Virus record (IMG/VR): IMGVR_UViG_3300033146_000618
Span: 1-41,694 of that record
Direction: 5' to 3' (one strand)
Length of the DNA stretch: 41,694 nt
From: a virus
Made by a program: the position numbers and the translations under genes. This document shows positions 12,930-22,942 of this stretch, piece by piece; the stretch's first letter is position 1, and each line of letters starts with the position of its first letter. The notes under the pieces are model-generated. The model saw only the letters and a list, made by a program, of their open reading frames with translations, searched no databases and had not been told where the DNA came from.

Positions 12930-14141
12930 ATGAAGAAAAAAGAAGTAGAAAAATTATCAGATTTTAAATGGGATAATGTAGAATTTTTTGGTGATGAAAC
13001 TGAAGTATTAGCACCAAATAAACCTGAAGAAGATGAATTAGAAGATCCACCTTTAGAATTTTTTAAAGATGACCCTGATAAAATTGATGATCCTGAAAAG
13101 GATAAAAAAGATAAAAAGGATGTAAAGGATAAAAAAGTTCCTAAAAAATCTGAAAAATCAAAAGAAGATTTAGAAGATAAAGATAAGGATAAAGATAAAA
13201 AGGAAAAAGAAGAGAAAGATATTACTTTCTTTGGAGAACCTGAAGATCCAAATGCACCATCAGATGATGATACTGATGATGAAAAGTTCTTTAATGTATT
13301 GGCAAAAGGGATGAAAGATAAAGGTGTTTTATCATCTGTTGAAATTCCAAAAGATACAGATTTAACAGAAGATGATTTTGTTAAATTGTATGAAGATGAA
13401 ATTGATAATAGAATTAGTGAAACATTTGAAGGCTTTTTTGAAGAATTAGATAATGATGCAAAAGCATTTTTAAGACATAAAAGAGATGGTGGTAGTACAC
13501 AAAGTTTTTTTAATGTATTAAAAGATTCTTCTAATATGCCAAAAGGTGATTTAGATGATATATCATTTCAAAAATTGGTAGCAAAACATTATCTTAAAAC
13601 AGTTGAAGAACTTGATCCTGAAGATGTAGATGATAAAATTGAATGGTTAGAAGAAACAGGAAAATTGGAAAAATATTCTGAGAAATATGATAAAAAACTT
13701 AAAGCCATTGATGCTAAACAAAAGAAAACATTAGAAGCACAAAGAAAAGCAGATTTAAAAGCACAAGAAGATAGTGCTAAGGCTTTCATTAAAGATATAA
13801 AGACTACTCTTAAAGAAACAGATAATGTAATGAATTTTTCAATTACTAAATCTGATAAAAAAGAATTAGTAAATTATATTACTAAACCAGAAGTAAAAGT
13901 TGGTAAAAACAGATATGTTACTGGACTACAAGATGGTTTGAAAAAAATAATGAAAGATAATAAAAAATTAATTTTATTAGCTAAATTGATTAAAAGTGAT
14001 TTTGATACGTCATCTATTGAAACTAAAGCTGAAACAAAGAAAACTATAGAAATGAAACAAAAGCTCAGTAGAGCAAAACAAAATAATAAACCTTCTACTT
14101 CCAAAAAAGGAACTAGAAGAAATCTATCAGATTTTTTTTAA
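12930..14141 (+). CDS. Acidic scaffold-like protein, 403 aa
   Basis: Residues ~20-110 are a low-complexity run of Asp, Glu and Lys with DKDKD-type repeats; the rest is helical and charged, ending in a basic tail (TSKKGTRRNLSDFF). Its place between portal and major capsid protein, where scaffolds usually lie, and its charge pattern make an assembly scaffold the best guess; basic C-termini bind coat protein in several phage scaffolds. The two FFG motifs near the N-terminus (VEFFGDE, ITFFGEP) may be peptide-binding repeats. I use the ATG at 12930 rather than the GTG six bases upstream. Confidence 0.7.
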   Translation: MKKKEVEKLSDFKWDNVEFFGDETEVLAPNKPEEDELEDPPLEFFKDDPDKIDDPEKDKKDKKDVKDKKVPKKSEKSKEDLEDKDKDKDKKEKEEKDITFFGEPEDPNAPSDDDTDDEKFFNVLAKGMKDKGVLSSVEIPKDTDLTEDDFVKLYEDEIDNRISETFEGFFEELDNDAKAFLRHKRDGGSTQSFFNVLKDSSNMPKGDLDDISFQKLVAKHYLKTVEELDPEDVDDKIEWLEETGKLEKYSEKYDKKLKAIDAKQKKTLEAQRKADLKAQEDSAKAFIKDIKTTLKETDNVMNFSITKSDKKELVNYITKPEVKVGKNRYVTGLQDGLKKIMKDNKKLILLAKLIKSDFDTSSIETKAETKKTIEMKQKLSRAKQNNKPSTSKKGTRRNLSDFF

Positions 14142-14158
14142 ATTAAAAACAAATAATT

Positions 14159-15610
14159 ATGAGTCTATTGCAAAGTAATTTGGTCACAAAACAAATGCCC
14201 TGGCATGCAAATATGACAGAGATGAACCATTTAGGTGCAGCTCTTATTGCAAAACCAGCAGTATTTGAATCCAAGATGAACCAATTGTTTACTGCACATA
14301 GATATTCTGACAACCCATTAACTTCCAACCTTGTTGGATTGGGTAAGGAAGAAACTATTGGTAGTACTCAATGGGAATGGGAATTGAAAGGGGCTAATAC
14401 CAGACCCCTTGTAATTGTTGAAAACCTTGAAGCTGGTAATGCTACACCAGGCAAGGGTAAACAAAATATCAAGGTTAAACTTGATGAAAATTGGTATCAA
14501 CCAGGTGATGTTATTTTTCCTGGAACTTCCAATAAAAAGTATCAATGTAGGATTCAGGAAGAAGTAAGAAAATCAGGTTCAGGAACAATTTATATTATCA
14601 GACAAATGACTGATGATCCAAATGCTTTTGTACCTCCAGCATTATTTACTCCTGGACAACAATGGGGAAAACTATATTCTCAATATGAAGAAGCTGCTGA
14701 ACAATCAGGTTCTACACAGTATAGTTTACCTATTGACTTTACCAATAGAATGGGTAGATACAGAAAAAAATATAAAGTTACTGGTGATGCCAGTGATGAA
14801 GTATTGGCTGTAAAACTTCAAGATTCTAATGGTAATTGGCATGATAGCTGGGTTAAATATGCAGAGGTTGAATATTGGCAACAATGGTACAGAGAACTTG
14901 AAAGAGGTTTCTGGTATTCAAGAAGTACTGATTCAGTATTAGGTGCTAATGGCAGACCTATTTTTAGTGGGCCTGGACTTCAGGAAATGCTTGAAGATTC
15001 ACATATCCATAGATATAGTCATTTAACTGCAAAGTTGATTGAGGAATATTTAATGGATATTTTTTATTCTCGTATTAAACCTGGAACTAAAAGGAAAATC
15101 AAAGGATTTACTGGTGAATATGGAATGTTAATCTTCCATAGAGCTATTCAATCATGGGCTGAAAAAACTGGATTTATTCAGATTGTTCAGGATTTAACCA
15201 TGAGTAAAACATCTTCTCCTTATAACTCTAATGCATTACAAGCTGGTTATCAATTTACCAAATATATCATGGCTAATGGTGCTGAATTAGAATTAGTACA
15301 TAATCCATTATATGATGATAGAGAAATTAATTTTGAGATTGATCCTTTAACTGGTTATCCAGTAGAATCACAAAGAATTACTTTCCTTGACTTTAGTGGT
15401 GAAGGTCAAAATTCTAATGTAAGAATTATAAACAAGAAAAATGGTTACAAACTTGGTTATGTAGCTGGTTTATCTAATCCTTATGGACCTAATGATGGTA
15501 AATTAATGAGCCATTCTGGTAACTACTATGAAATGCATGTTGAAAAACAAGTAGGACTTCATGTAGAAGATATTACAAGATGTGGTGAAATGATTTTAAC
15601 CAGAAACTAA
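14159..15610 (+). CDS. Major capsid protein, 483 aa
   Basis: HK97-fold shell protein. The call rests on position (after portal and scaffold), length near 490 aa as in crAss-like phages, the N-terminal SNLVTKQMPWHANMTEM region and the look of the whole sequence (SYNSNALQ-type loops, HVEDITRCGEMIL near the end). Codon use is richer in C-ending codons than the neighbouring genes, for instance in the first 60 codons, as often seen in the most highly expressed gene. A strong terminator follows directly (15622-15653), consistent with heavy transcription. No cleaved N-terminal delta domain is obvious, which fits a separate scaffold. Confidence 0.88.
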   Translation: MSLLQSNLVTKQMPWHANMTEMNHLGAALIAKPAVFESKMNQLFTAHRYSDNPLTSNLVGLGKEETIGSTQWEWELKGANTRPLVIVENLEAGNATPGKGKQNIKVKLDENWYQPGDVIFPGTSNKKYQCRIQEEVRKSGSGTIYIIRQMTDDPNAFVPPALFTPGQQWGKLYSQYEEAAEQSGSTQYSLPIDFTNRMGRYRKKYKVTGDASDEVLAVKLQDSNGNWHDSWVKYAEVEYWQQWYRELERGFWYSRSTDSVLGANGRPIFSGPGLQEMLEDSHIHRYSHLTAKLIEEYLMDIFYSRIKPGTKRKIKGFTGEYGMLIFHRAIQSWAEKTGFIQIVQDLTMSKTSSPYNSNALQAGYQFTKYIMANGAELELVHNPLYDDREINFEIDPLTGYPVESQRITFLDFSGEGQNSNVRIINKKNGYKLGYVAGLSNPYGPNDGKLMSHSGNYYEMHVEKQVGLHVEDITRCGEMILTRN

Positions 15611-15621
15611 CATTCTACTTT

Positions 15622-15653
15622 ATATGGGTTGTGTAAAAGCAACCCATATTTTT
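15622..15653 (+). terminator. Strong terminator after major capsid gene
   Basis: ATATGGGTTG (15622-15631) and CAACCCATAT (15640-15649) form a perfect 10-bp stem with an 8-base loop, followed by four T and further A/T. It ends or attenuates the transcript right after the capsid gene, so downstream head genes would be made in lower amounts. Confidence 0.85.
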
Positions 15654-15695
15654 AAAATTGAAGATTAAATAAATGTTGAATTAAAAAAATAAAAA

Positions 15696-16490
15696 ATGAG
15701 TTTAATTGAAGTAAGACCTATAGAGGTAAAAAAATGGCATGGTAAAAAAGGAAAAGAAACTTTTGCCAGACCTTTAGTGTTAGAAGCACTTTATGATACT
15801 AAAACAGGTGGATATGCCACAGGTTTAAATGATGATGAAATTAGAAAACAGTTAGAATCTAAATTGGGATTTGATTTATCAAATACTTATGATCCTGATA
15901 AACCACATCCATTTTGGAACTCTAAAGCAGGTGAAGTGAAATTAGAATATAGAACTACAATTTTTGATACTAAAAAAGCATTGGATTATGTTAAAGTATC
16001 TATACTTAAAGCAAGTAAATTTGTAGCTAATTCACAAAGAGAATTGGAACAGGGATTATTTCCTGATGCTTTATTTGTTATCTTTGATGAAAAAGAAGAA
16101 GCAACAATTAAAGCAAGTAAAATACAAAAGAAAAGAAAAGCTAATGCTTTAGCTACTGAAATGACAACAAGTGAAAAAGTAAATATTATTCAAATTTTGG
16201 CAGGAAAATCATTAAGAAAACAGAGTCAGGATTTTTTAGATGTTGAAATTGATAACTTGATTGAAGAAGATATAAACAGTTTCTTGAAATATGCAGAAAT
16301 GGATAAGAAAGAAGTTTATGATAGAGCTTTAGTATTAGAAGCAATATATAAAAACATATTACAAAAAGAAGGTAGTGCTGTATTGTATATGGGTGATAGA
16401 ATAGGATTTAATGTCGAAGAAGCAATTAAATATATTTCTAATCCCACTAATCAACAGTTAAAAGCAATGATACTTGAAAAATTAGGATAA
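15696..16490 (+). CDS. Conserved crAss-like structural/assembly protein, 264 aa
   Basis: Begins SLIEVRPIEVKKWHGKKGKETFARPLVLEALYD, a pattern I associate with genes next to the capsid gene in crAss-like genomes. Residues 1-130 are beta-rich with YATGLNDDEIRKQLE; the second half is helical and charged, with EMTTSEKVNIIQILAGKS. Role unknown; likely virion or assembly. The final codons overlap the start of the next gene (GATAATGG). Expression must pass the capsid terminator or start in the 42-base gap before it, where I see no clear promoter. Confidence 0.75.
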   Translation: MSLIEVRPIEVKKWHGKKGKETFARPLVLEALYDTKTGGYATGLNDDEIRKQLESKLGFDLSNTYDPDKPHPFWNSKAGEVKLEYRTTIFDTKKALDYVKVSILKASKFVANSQRELEQGLFPDALFVIFDEKEEATIKASKIQKKRKANALATEMTTSEKVNIIQILAGKSLRKQSQDFLDVEIDNLIEEDINSFLKYAEMDKKEVYDRALVLEAIYKNILQKEGSAVLYMGDRIGFNVEEAIKYISNPTNQQLKAMILEKLG

Positions 16491-17218
16491 TGGCAACTAT
16501 TAAAAATATGCATTATGATTTTAAACAGAAACTAAACAAATTGGATAGTAATGTTTATGTTGATTTAAAGATACCTGAAATAGATAGAATCTTAAATAGG
16601 GCTTTGAATTTGTATATTTTATTAGTGGCTAAACCAAGAGTGCAAAATTTAATATTGGGATTTGAAAAGATACAAAGAACTATTGATGATATTAGTCCTT
16701 TAATTGCAAATAATATTCCATTATCAGTTACACATTCTGTATCTTATTCCATAGCTCAGTTACCTGTAAAATATGCATATTATTTATCAACAGAAGAATT
16801 AATTGCAAATAAAGGTTCAATGAGTAAAAAATTAAAAGTTAAAGTTATAAAACATAATGATGAACATGCTCGTGATTATTTTTATGATTCTGATTTTGAT
16901 TGGGGAACTTGTAATATAAGATTTTCCAAAGATGGAATAAAATTATTTACAGGTGGAGAATTTAATATAACATTGTTTGCAATAAATTATATAATGACAC
17001 ATCCTTATATTCATAATGCTGAAGATTTTGCATTAGGTAGTTATAAATTACCAGATGGAACTACTTTAACAGGACATGAGGATTGTATATTACCTGAAAT
17101 AACACATGATGAAATTGTAGATTTAGCTGTATTATTAGCAACTAACAATTTACAATTAGTCAATGAATATCAAGCAAATAAAGATGTTTTAGGAATAAAA
17201 CAATTACTAAGTAAATAA
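16490..17218 (+). CDS. Putative head-tail connector (ring) protein, 242 aa
   Basis: N-terminal DSNVYVDLKIPEIDRILNRALNLYILLVAKPR, then NLILGFEKIQRTIDDISPLI. This DS..Y.DL..EID..LN.A pattern with a following FE..Q..IDD occurs in connector-type proteins of gut phages, as far as I recall. The rest is mixed alpha/beta with no catalytic signature. Its position after the capsid genes also suits an adaptor stacked under the portal. It is coupled by overlap to the previous gene. Confidence 0.65.
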   Translation: MATIKNMHYDFKQKLNKLDSNVYVDLKIPEIDRILNRALNLYILLVAKPRVQNLILGFEKIQRTIDDISPLIANNIPLSVTHSVSYSIAQLPVKYAYYLSTEELIANKGSMSKKLKVKVIKHNDEHARDYFYDSDFDWGTCNIRFSKDGIKLFTGGEFNITLFAINYIMTHPYIHNAEDFALGSYKLPDGTTLTGHEDCILPEITHDEIVDLAVLLATNNLQLVNEYQANKDVLGIKQLLSK

Positions 17219-17245
17219 TAATAATAACAATTAAAACTAAAAGTC

Positions 17246-18406
17246 ATGAGTAAAAATAATGATGTATTTAAGGTAGTATTCCTACCTGAGAGAGCAGCTA
17301 TAATTGATCCTGCTAAAAGGGTATCTGATTTAGCTAATGGAGAATGGGGTGTATTTGATTATGATACAGGCTTTGCAACACAAGTTACTGCAACAGCATT
17401 ACCCAATAATTTTAAAATTGTATACAAAGGTGATGGTACTTTGGGAGAAGCAGGTTTCTTATATGAAAGTGCTGGTACACATATTCAAAAGTCAAGAATC
17501 AACTCTTATGTGAGAACCAATGATAAAGCTGCAACAGCAGAAGAATTAACATTGAGTGCTCTAAATGTTGAATCTGGACCTGATGCTATGAATTATGATT
17601 ATGGTATCAAACTTGAATTTAGAGGTAATACAGATGTATATCAGAGATATGGTGCTAATCAGGCAACTAAAGTATTTATGGCAAATACATCATGTGTTGG
17701 TGATACTGTATCTTCAGATGATGCTGGTGCTGAAGTAGTTGCTCAATTTGTAGAGCAAATTGCACAAGATGGTGATAGATTTATTGGTATTGAAGTAGAT
17801 GGCGGTAGTATGCCTAATGCTCCATTTACATTTGACCCTGAAACTCAGACATGGGTAGATGGTGCTTCTGCTGTAGTACCAATAGCTGATGTATTAGCAG
17901 AAATCAGAGCTATTACTGATTCTTCCACTTTGACAATGAAATTGACAATTAATACATTTTCAGAGATGTATTCATTCTGTAATGTAAATCCTAAATATTT
18001 TAAACAACGACAAATTAAAGCATTACCTTCAATTGTAGGTGGTACTTGTGTTTGGAGTAAATTTGAAATAACTGCTGATATGGGTTATCAAGTTGGTGCT
18101 GGTTATGATATTCAAGAAATTGAATATTTAGCACAAGGTTTTGGAGGTAATGGTAGTATATACAGACAATCTGGTTTACATGGATTACCATTCCAAAAGC
18201 AAGCATTTTTAGCTAATAGCTCTACTTTATATACTGTGGTAACATTAGAATATATGCAATTTTCTGTAGCTGGTTGGATGGAACATTTAAATAATGAAAG
18301 TACTTATTTCATTTTAGATGCTGTTCCTGCAACAACAACTGATTTTCCTGGACCAGTATTATTGAATATTGCAAAGAACGCACCTATTACACCTATTAGT
18401 GTGTAA
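17246..18406 (+). CDS. Abundant-type virion structural protein, 386 aa
   Basis: Starts [41 protein letters not shown]; the rest is beta-rich, with few charged helices and a proline-rich end. I do not recognise a named family. It is followed by one of the two strong terminators of the late region, as the major capsid gene is, which suggests a highly made component such as an auxiliary capsid or main tail/decoration protein. Codon use is mixed, not clearly different from neighbours. Confidence 0.7.
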   Translation: MSKNNDVFKVVFLPERAAIIDPAKRVSDLANGEWGVFDYDTGFATQVTATALPNNFKIVYKGDGTLGEAGFLYESAGTHIQKSRINSYVRTNDKAATAEELTLSALNVESGPDAMNYDYGIKLEFRGNTDVYQRYGANQATKVFMANTSCVGDTVSSDDAGAEVVAQFVEQIAQDGDRFIGIEVDGGSMPNAPFTFDPETQTWVDGASAVVPIADVLAEIRAITDSSTLTMKLTINTFSEMYSFCNVNPKYFKQRQIKALPSIVGGTCVWSKFEITADMGYQVGAGYDIQEIEYLAQGFGGNGSIYRQSGLHGLPFQKQAFLANSSTLYTVVTLEYMQFSVAGWMEHLNNESTYFILDAVPATTTDFPGPVLLNIAKNAPITPISV

Positions 18407-18433
18407 TTCGTATTATTTTTTTAATCTTCATTT

Positions 18434-18475
18434 CAAAAGGGGGAAGGAATTTATTTTCCCTACCCCTTTTTTTAT
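18434..18475 (+). terminator. Terminator after 386-aa structural gene
   Basis: AAAAGGGG and CCCCTTTT pair perfectly, extended by further G-C pairs with mismatches (GGGGGAAGG against CCCTACCCC), around an A/T loop, followed by a run of seven T including the arm end. It lies between the structural gene and the fibre module and rules out the longer frame reading that would start the next gene at 18369. Confidence 0.75.
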
Positions 18476-18488
18476 TAACTTAGCAGAC

Positions 18489-19958
18489 ATGGATATAAAG
18501 AACGAATATTATAGATATATAGTAAAAGATAATGTATATACTATTGAAAATATACATGCTACATTGATTCTAAGATTTAGGTTAGTTAATGTAACTAAAA
18601 ATATGGTTATTACACCAACTAAATTTATGCAACCTGATGATATAGAAACATTAGAAATTACTGATGAAGGTGTATATGTAGCAGAATTATTTACAGGAAA
18701 TGGAGAAGAAAATATTAATATATATTATTATCCAATAACAAAAGAATTAGTTATTGATAATATGAAAGATATACTATGTGATTGTGATTCATTAGATTCT
18801 GTATGTGGTAATGGTGAAAGTCCAATTATAAAAAATAATAAAGAATTACAATTTTTATTTACATCTGTAAATTCTTATATAGATACTTTATTATCCCCAG
18901 ATTATGTTAAAAATTATATGTGTTGTTTTGGTGAGTTAATAAAAGGAGATTATAGAATGATGTCATATTTATCTAACTCCTATGATGCTTTAAATAGTAT
19001 AGGTAAATTACCAGATAACATTAATATTGTAAGATTATATACTTTATATAAATATATTCTATTGTATATAATTGAATTAGATTATGCAAGATTTGTTATA
19101 AAAGGTAATTCAATTATTCAACCACCTAATCCAATACCTGATGATCCAGGTAGAGATACAAGAGCATTGATAAATACTGATAGAGAAAGAATAGATAAAT
19201 TATTTGAATTAGGATATATAGAATCTTGTACAAAAGATTTAAATGTGGATATGAAAACATTAATTAATTCATTTGATGAATGTTATCAAACATATTCATA
19301 TAATGTTTGTATGAGTGGTATTAATCCTTGTCCTGGAAATTCAATGATATCTGGTCTTAAAATTAATGGTGTATTTAGAACACAAGGAGTTGGTGTACCA
19401 ATAAATGTATCTATATTCCAATGGGATATAGATTCTGGTGTACCTGAAAATTTAGTAATAAATGATAGTGAAGGACAAATAGTTAATGAAGAAGTTAGTG
19501 GTACATCACATACATTAGATACATCAAAAACTTATGTACTAAATAGTGTAGGAGATATCACTTGGTCATTAAAAGGTGATAATACTAATCAAGCTGAATT
19601 AAATGTTAAATGGGTAGAAGTTATTTATAAAGGTAAATTAACTGATGAAAGATGGCCTACAGAAACAGAAGTATTAGCAGGTGATAAAATTATAAGAGAT
19701 TTAACAGATAACCAATTTATATGGCAACCTGATACATTAATTACTGAAATAGCTTGGGTAGCAATACCTGTTTCAAGTGCTATAATGTTTACAGAATGGT
19801 TAGATTTAGCTACACAAACATCAGGACCAATATATGATGATGATAGTCTTAATTTTATGTTAAGACATGCTAATATTCAAGTAATTGATGGTGTAGATTG
19901 TTATCTTTATAGATTTGGTATGTTTACTCATTTTAATAACACTTTAAGATTATACTAA
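18489..19958 (+). CDS. Virion or fibre-associated protein, 489 aa
   Basis: Residues ~1-85 look like a beta-sandwich (TLILRFRLVNVTKNMVITPTKF). Then a Cys-rich knot, ILCDCDSLDSVCGNG, and a helical section with further Cys (YMCCFGEL, ESCTKD). The C-terminal ~180 residues are beta-rich again, with an Ig-like look (SGLKINGVFRTQGVGVPINVSIFQWD). I recall Cys-bearing proteins of this kind in the tail modules of gut phages but not a function. I set the start at the ATG at 18489, after the terminator. It ends in a TAATG overlap with the next gene. Confidence 0.7.
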   Translation: MDIKNEYYRYIVKDNVYTIENIHATLILRFRLVNVTKNMVITPTKFMQPDDIETLEITDEGVYVAELFTGNGEENINIYYYPITKELVIDNMKDILCDCDSLDSVCGNGESPIIKNNKELQFLFTSVNSYIDTLLSPDYVKNYMCCFGELIKGDYRMMSYLSNSYDALNSIGKLPDNINIVRLYTLYKYILLYIIELDYARFVIKGNSIIQPPNPIPDDPGRDTRALINTDRERIDKLFELGYIESCTKDLNVDMKTLINSFDECYQTYSYNVCMSGINPCPGNSMISGLKINGVFRTQGVGVPINVSIFQWDIDSGVPENLVINDSEGQIVNEEVSGTSHTLDTSKTYVLNSVGDITWSLKGDNTNQAELNVKWVEVIYKGKLTDERWPTETEVLAGDKIIRDLTDNQFIWQPDTLITEIAWVAIPVSSAIMFTEWLDLATQTSGPIYDDDSLNFMLRHANIQVIDGVDCYLYRFGMFTHFNNTLRLY

Positions 19959-20416
19959 TGGCTATAGAACATAATGAAGGCATATTGACTAAAACAAGGA
20001 AACCAACAGATATAAAATCTTATGTTGGTGATTCTCCTGAGTTTATGTATAAAACTAAAGAGGATATTCCAATACAATATAGATACCCTGGTATGATAGT
20101 ACATGAGTATTTAAATAAAACATGGAAAGATTATAAATGGAATGAAATTACTAAAGAATGGAATTTAATATCAAATACTATTATGATATTAAATCATTTT
20201 GCTTATATTCAACCTAAAAATACTATTGAAGATTTTGCAAGAATAGAAATACCAAAACAATACAATATTAATAATGCAATTGTAACTGTTAATGGAATTT
20301 TATTAACACAAGATTCTTCTTCAATTTATAAAATATATAAATCAAAAAACAAAACGATATTAGAATTAGAATTTCCATTAGAAACTAATGATATTGTTGC
20401 TGTTATAAAATATTAA
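19958..20416 (+). CDS. Small tail/fibre-associated protein, 152 aa
   Basis: N-terminal half has a short domain with VGDSPEFMYKTKEDIP, PGMIVHEY and WKDYKWNEITKEWNLI, the kind of tryptophan-bearing motif found in fibre-attachment domains. The C-terminal half (RIEIPKQYNINNAIVTVNGILLTQD...LEFPLETNDIVAVIKY) is beta-rich and resembles a domain common in phage tail proteins. It overlaps the upstream gene and lies two bases before the 825-aa fibre, so it may be its adaptor. Confidence 0.65.
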   Translation: MAIEHNEGILTKTRKPTDIKSYVGDSPEFMYKTKEDIPIQYRYPGMIVHEYLNKTWKDYKWNEITKEWNLISNTIMILNHFAYIQPKNTIEDFARIEIPKQYNINNAIVTVNGILLTQDSSSIYKIYKSKNKTILELEFPLETNDIVAVIKY

Positions 20417-20418
20417 TT

Positions 20419-22896
20419 ATGGCTAAGAATAAGAGTTTTTCAAATTTATTGCGTGAAAATCTGAATTTAGAAGGATTTAAAGTTGAAAATATGACATCAA
20501 ATTTTGGTGTAGCACATTCAGCAGGTAGTACAGTATATGATAAGACTGCAAAAAAAGTGTATACTATATTAAGAAATACAACACCAAAAGATACATTACT
20601 TGATTTATTTAATTCTAATGATTTAGCAACATTAAGTTCAACAGCTGCTGGTGGTATGACTACATGGATAGTAAAAGGTAAAGATTCTACTGGTGCTGAT
20701 ATAACAATTGATATTACTGAAAATGAATTAGTTGAATTTATAAGTGGTAAAAGTATAAATGTAGTTACTGAAATTAATACAAGTGGTGCTAAAATTGAAA
20801 TAGGTATAAAAGATAACAGTATTGATGAAAGTTCATTAAAACTTAGTAATTCTCCAATAACATTTGCAGATGTACCTGTATGTTCTGATGGAGCAGGGGG
20901 ATTTAGATATAATACATTACCTGCTGGATTAATGGATAACTTTGAATTTTGGAGTGATGGAGTAGGTATAACTATAGGTTCACATGATGTTGTAAATCTT
21001 ATTGGTGGAGCTAATATAACATTAACAGGCACAGGTAGGGTAAATGGTGGAGTAGATATTGAAATAGCAGCTACAGGTGGTGGTACTGGTGGTATGACAT
21101 CTTTTGATATTAAAGTTAATGCTGCAATTATCACAATAGATGATGGGGAACAAATAGAATTTGAAGGTTTTAGTCCTGTTGTAGTATTAGGATCAAATAC
21201 AGGAACAGGGATAAAAATAAATGTTGGATTAGAAAATCATTCTATTAAAGAAGAATATTTAAAAGGTCTTGGTACTGGTGTAACTAATCAAGTATTAGCA
21301 AGTGATGGAGCAGAAGGTTTTACATGGATTAATAATAGTGGTGGTGGTGGAATGACTTCTTTTATTGCAAGAGTAAAAAGTATAGGTACAGATTTAGTAA
21401 TTAATGATGGTGAAGTATTACAATTTTCACCTTATGGACCTATAGAATTACTTCCATCAGCTTTAGGTACAGGTGGTAATATAAATGTGGCTATAAAAGT
21501 AGATTCAATAGATGAACAATATTTAAAAGGTTTAGGTGTAGGCACATCAGGACAAATATTATCAAGTGATGGTGTTAGTGGATTCAAATGGATAAATAGT
21601 GGAGGTGGTGGAGGTATGACATCATTTGATTTAGAAGGTGATAATGGTATTATAGAAACTATTACAGATGGCAGAAAAATACATTTAAAAGGTTCAACAG
21701 GAATAGAGATTACTGTAGATACTGGTATATCTAATGAAGCATTAGCAGTAGTTGAAATAGAAGATAATAGCATAACTCAGGAAAAATTAAAATTACTTGG
21801 ACATACATCACAAGTAAATATACCTGTGTGTTCTGATGGTAGTGGTGGATTTGTATATAGTTCTTTACCTGAAGGATTAATGGATCAATTTAAGTTTTGG
21901 ACTAATGGAGCTGGTATGGATATTAATTCACAAGATGTAATTAATCTTATTGCTGGTACAAATATCACTTTAACAGGTACAGGTAGAGTAGGTGGAGGTA
22001 TAGATGTTCAAATTGATGCTTCTGGAGGTAGTGGAGGTATGACTTCTTTTACAATGAAAGGGCCACCAAATGTTAGTGTACCAATGACAGATGGAGATGA
22101 ATTTGAATTTGAAGCTATTGATCCTATATTATTAAATACATCAGTAGATTCTACAAATGGTGGTGGAGGTATGTTCATTAGTTTGAAAACTAATGCAATT
22201 ACAGATTCATATTTAAAAGGTGGAAATGGTGGAGTATTAGACCAAATACTTGCAAGTGATGGGGCTGATGGATTTAAATGGATTAATAATACTTCATCTG
22301 GAATGACATCATTTGATGTAGTTGGAGCAGGATCACCTTTTACAATTATAGATGGTGAAGAACTTAAATTTACAGGATATGCCCCTATTGAAGTAATAAT
22401 AACAAATACTGCATCAGGTGGAGAAGTAAAATATGGATTAAGTGCTAATGGTATTACTGTTACGCATATAAAAGGTGTTGGTTCTGGAACATTAAATGAT
22501 GCATTAGTAAGTGATGGAGGTGATGGTTTTGCATGGAAAAGTAGTATCCATAGTTTAGAATTTGGTAGTGGTGCAGCACAACATCCATTAAGTGATGGAG
22601 ATGTAATAAAAATTGAAGGATTTGGTGCTATTGATGTAATAGATTTTGGAACAGGATATGTTAAAGTAGCAATAAAAGATAATTCAATTGATGATGGTAT
22701 GTTAAAAGGTGCTGGTTCTGGAAATGTAGGTAATTATTTAAAATCTGATGGTGCTGGTGGATTTTCATGGGATACTACAGTACATAATTTTGCTAAACCT
22801 GAACCAATATCACCAGATGAAGGTGATGTATACTTTGATGTAAATATAAAGAAATTAAGATGTTGGGATGGAACTCAATGGAATAATCTCTGGTAA
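20419..22896 (+). CDS. Repetitive tail fibre protein, 825 aa
   Basis: Built of about seven units, each opening with GMTSF or GMTTW after a glycine-rich linker, then a DGE...F strand pair, and a closing unit of the type SIDEQYLKGLGVGTSGQILS. Some units carry an inserted block (PVCSDGAGGF...GLMDNFEFW...NITLTGTGRVNGG). The C-terminus ends EGDVYFDVNIKKLRCWDGTQWNNLW, a motif seen at ends of many phage fibres. A trimeric beta-helical shaft is likely. Low charge and many Gly, Ser and Thr fit an extracellular fibre. Repeated units at DNA level make copy-number change by recombination likely. Confidence 0.8.
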   Translation: MAKNKSFSNLLRENLNLEGFKVENMTSNFGVAHSAGSTVYDKTAKKVYTILRNTTPKDTLLDLFNSNDLATLSSTAAGGMTTWIVKGKDSTGADITIDITENELVEFISGKSINVVTEINTSGAKIEIGIKDNSIDESSLKLSNSPITFADVPVCSDGAGGFRYNTLPAGLMDNFEFWSDGVGITIGSHDVVNLIGGANITLTGTGRVNGGVDIEIAATGGGTGGMTSFDIKVNAAIITIDDGEQIEFEGFSPVVVLGSNTGTGIKINVGLENHSIKEEYLKGLGTGVTNQVLASDGAEGFTWINNSGGGGMTSFIARVKSIGTDLVINDGEVLQFSPYGPIELLPSALGTGGNINVAIKVDSIDEQYLKGLGVGTSGQILSSDGVSGFKWINSGGGGGMTSFDLEGDNGIIETITDGRKIHLKGSTGIEITVDTGISNEALAVVEIEDNSITQEKLKLLGHTSQVNIPVCSDGSGGFVYSSLPEGLMDQFKFWTNGAGMDINSQDVINLIAGTNITLTGTGRVGGGIDVQIDASGGSGGMTSFTMKGPPNVSVPMTDGDEFEFEAIDPILLNTSVDSTNGGGGMFISLKTNAITDSYLKGGNGGVLDQILASDGADGFKWINNTSSGMTSFDVVGAGSPFTIIDGEELKFTGYAPIEVIITNTASGGEVKYGLSANGITVTHIKGVGSGTLNDALVSDGGDGFAWKSSIHSLEFGSGAAQHPLSDGDVIKIEGFGAIDVIDFGTGYVKVAIKDNSIDDGMLKGAGSGNVGNYLKSDGAGGFSWDTTVHNFAKPEPISPDEGDVYFDVNIKKLRCWDGTQWNNLW

Positions 22897-22942
22897 AAAT
22901 ATAAGATAATAAAATAGATACTAAAAATATAAAATAAAAGTC

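Noticed and set aside
18369-18488. Longer start for the 489-aa gene
   Set aside because: The extension overlaps the previous gene and reads through a terminator hairpin; the ATG at 18489 is the better start.
20403-21134. 243-aa leftward open frame inside the fibre gene
   Set aside because: Fully antisense to a clearly coding fibre gene; its Pro/Ser/Ile-rich product mirrors the repeats on the other strand.
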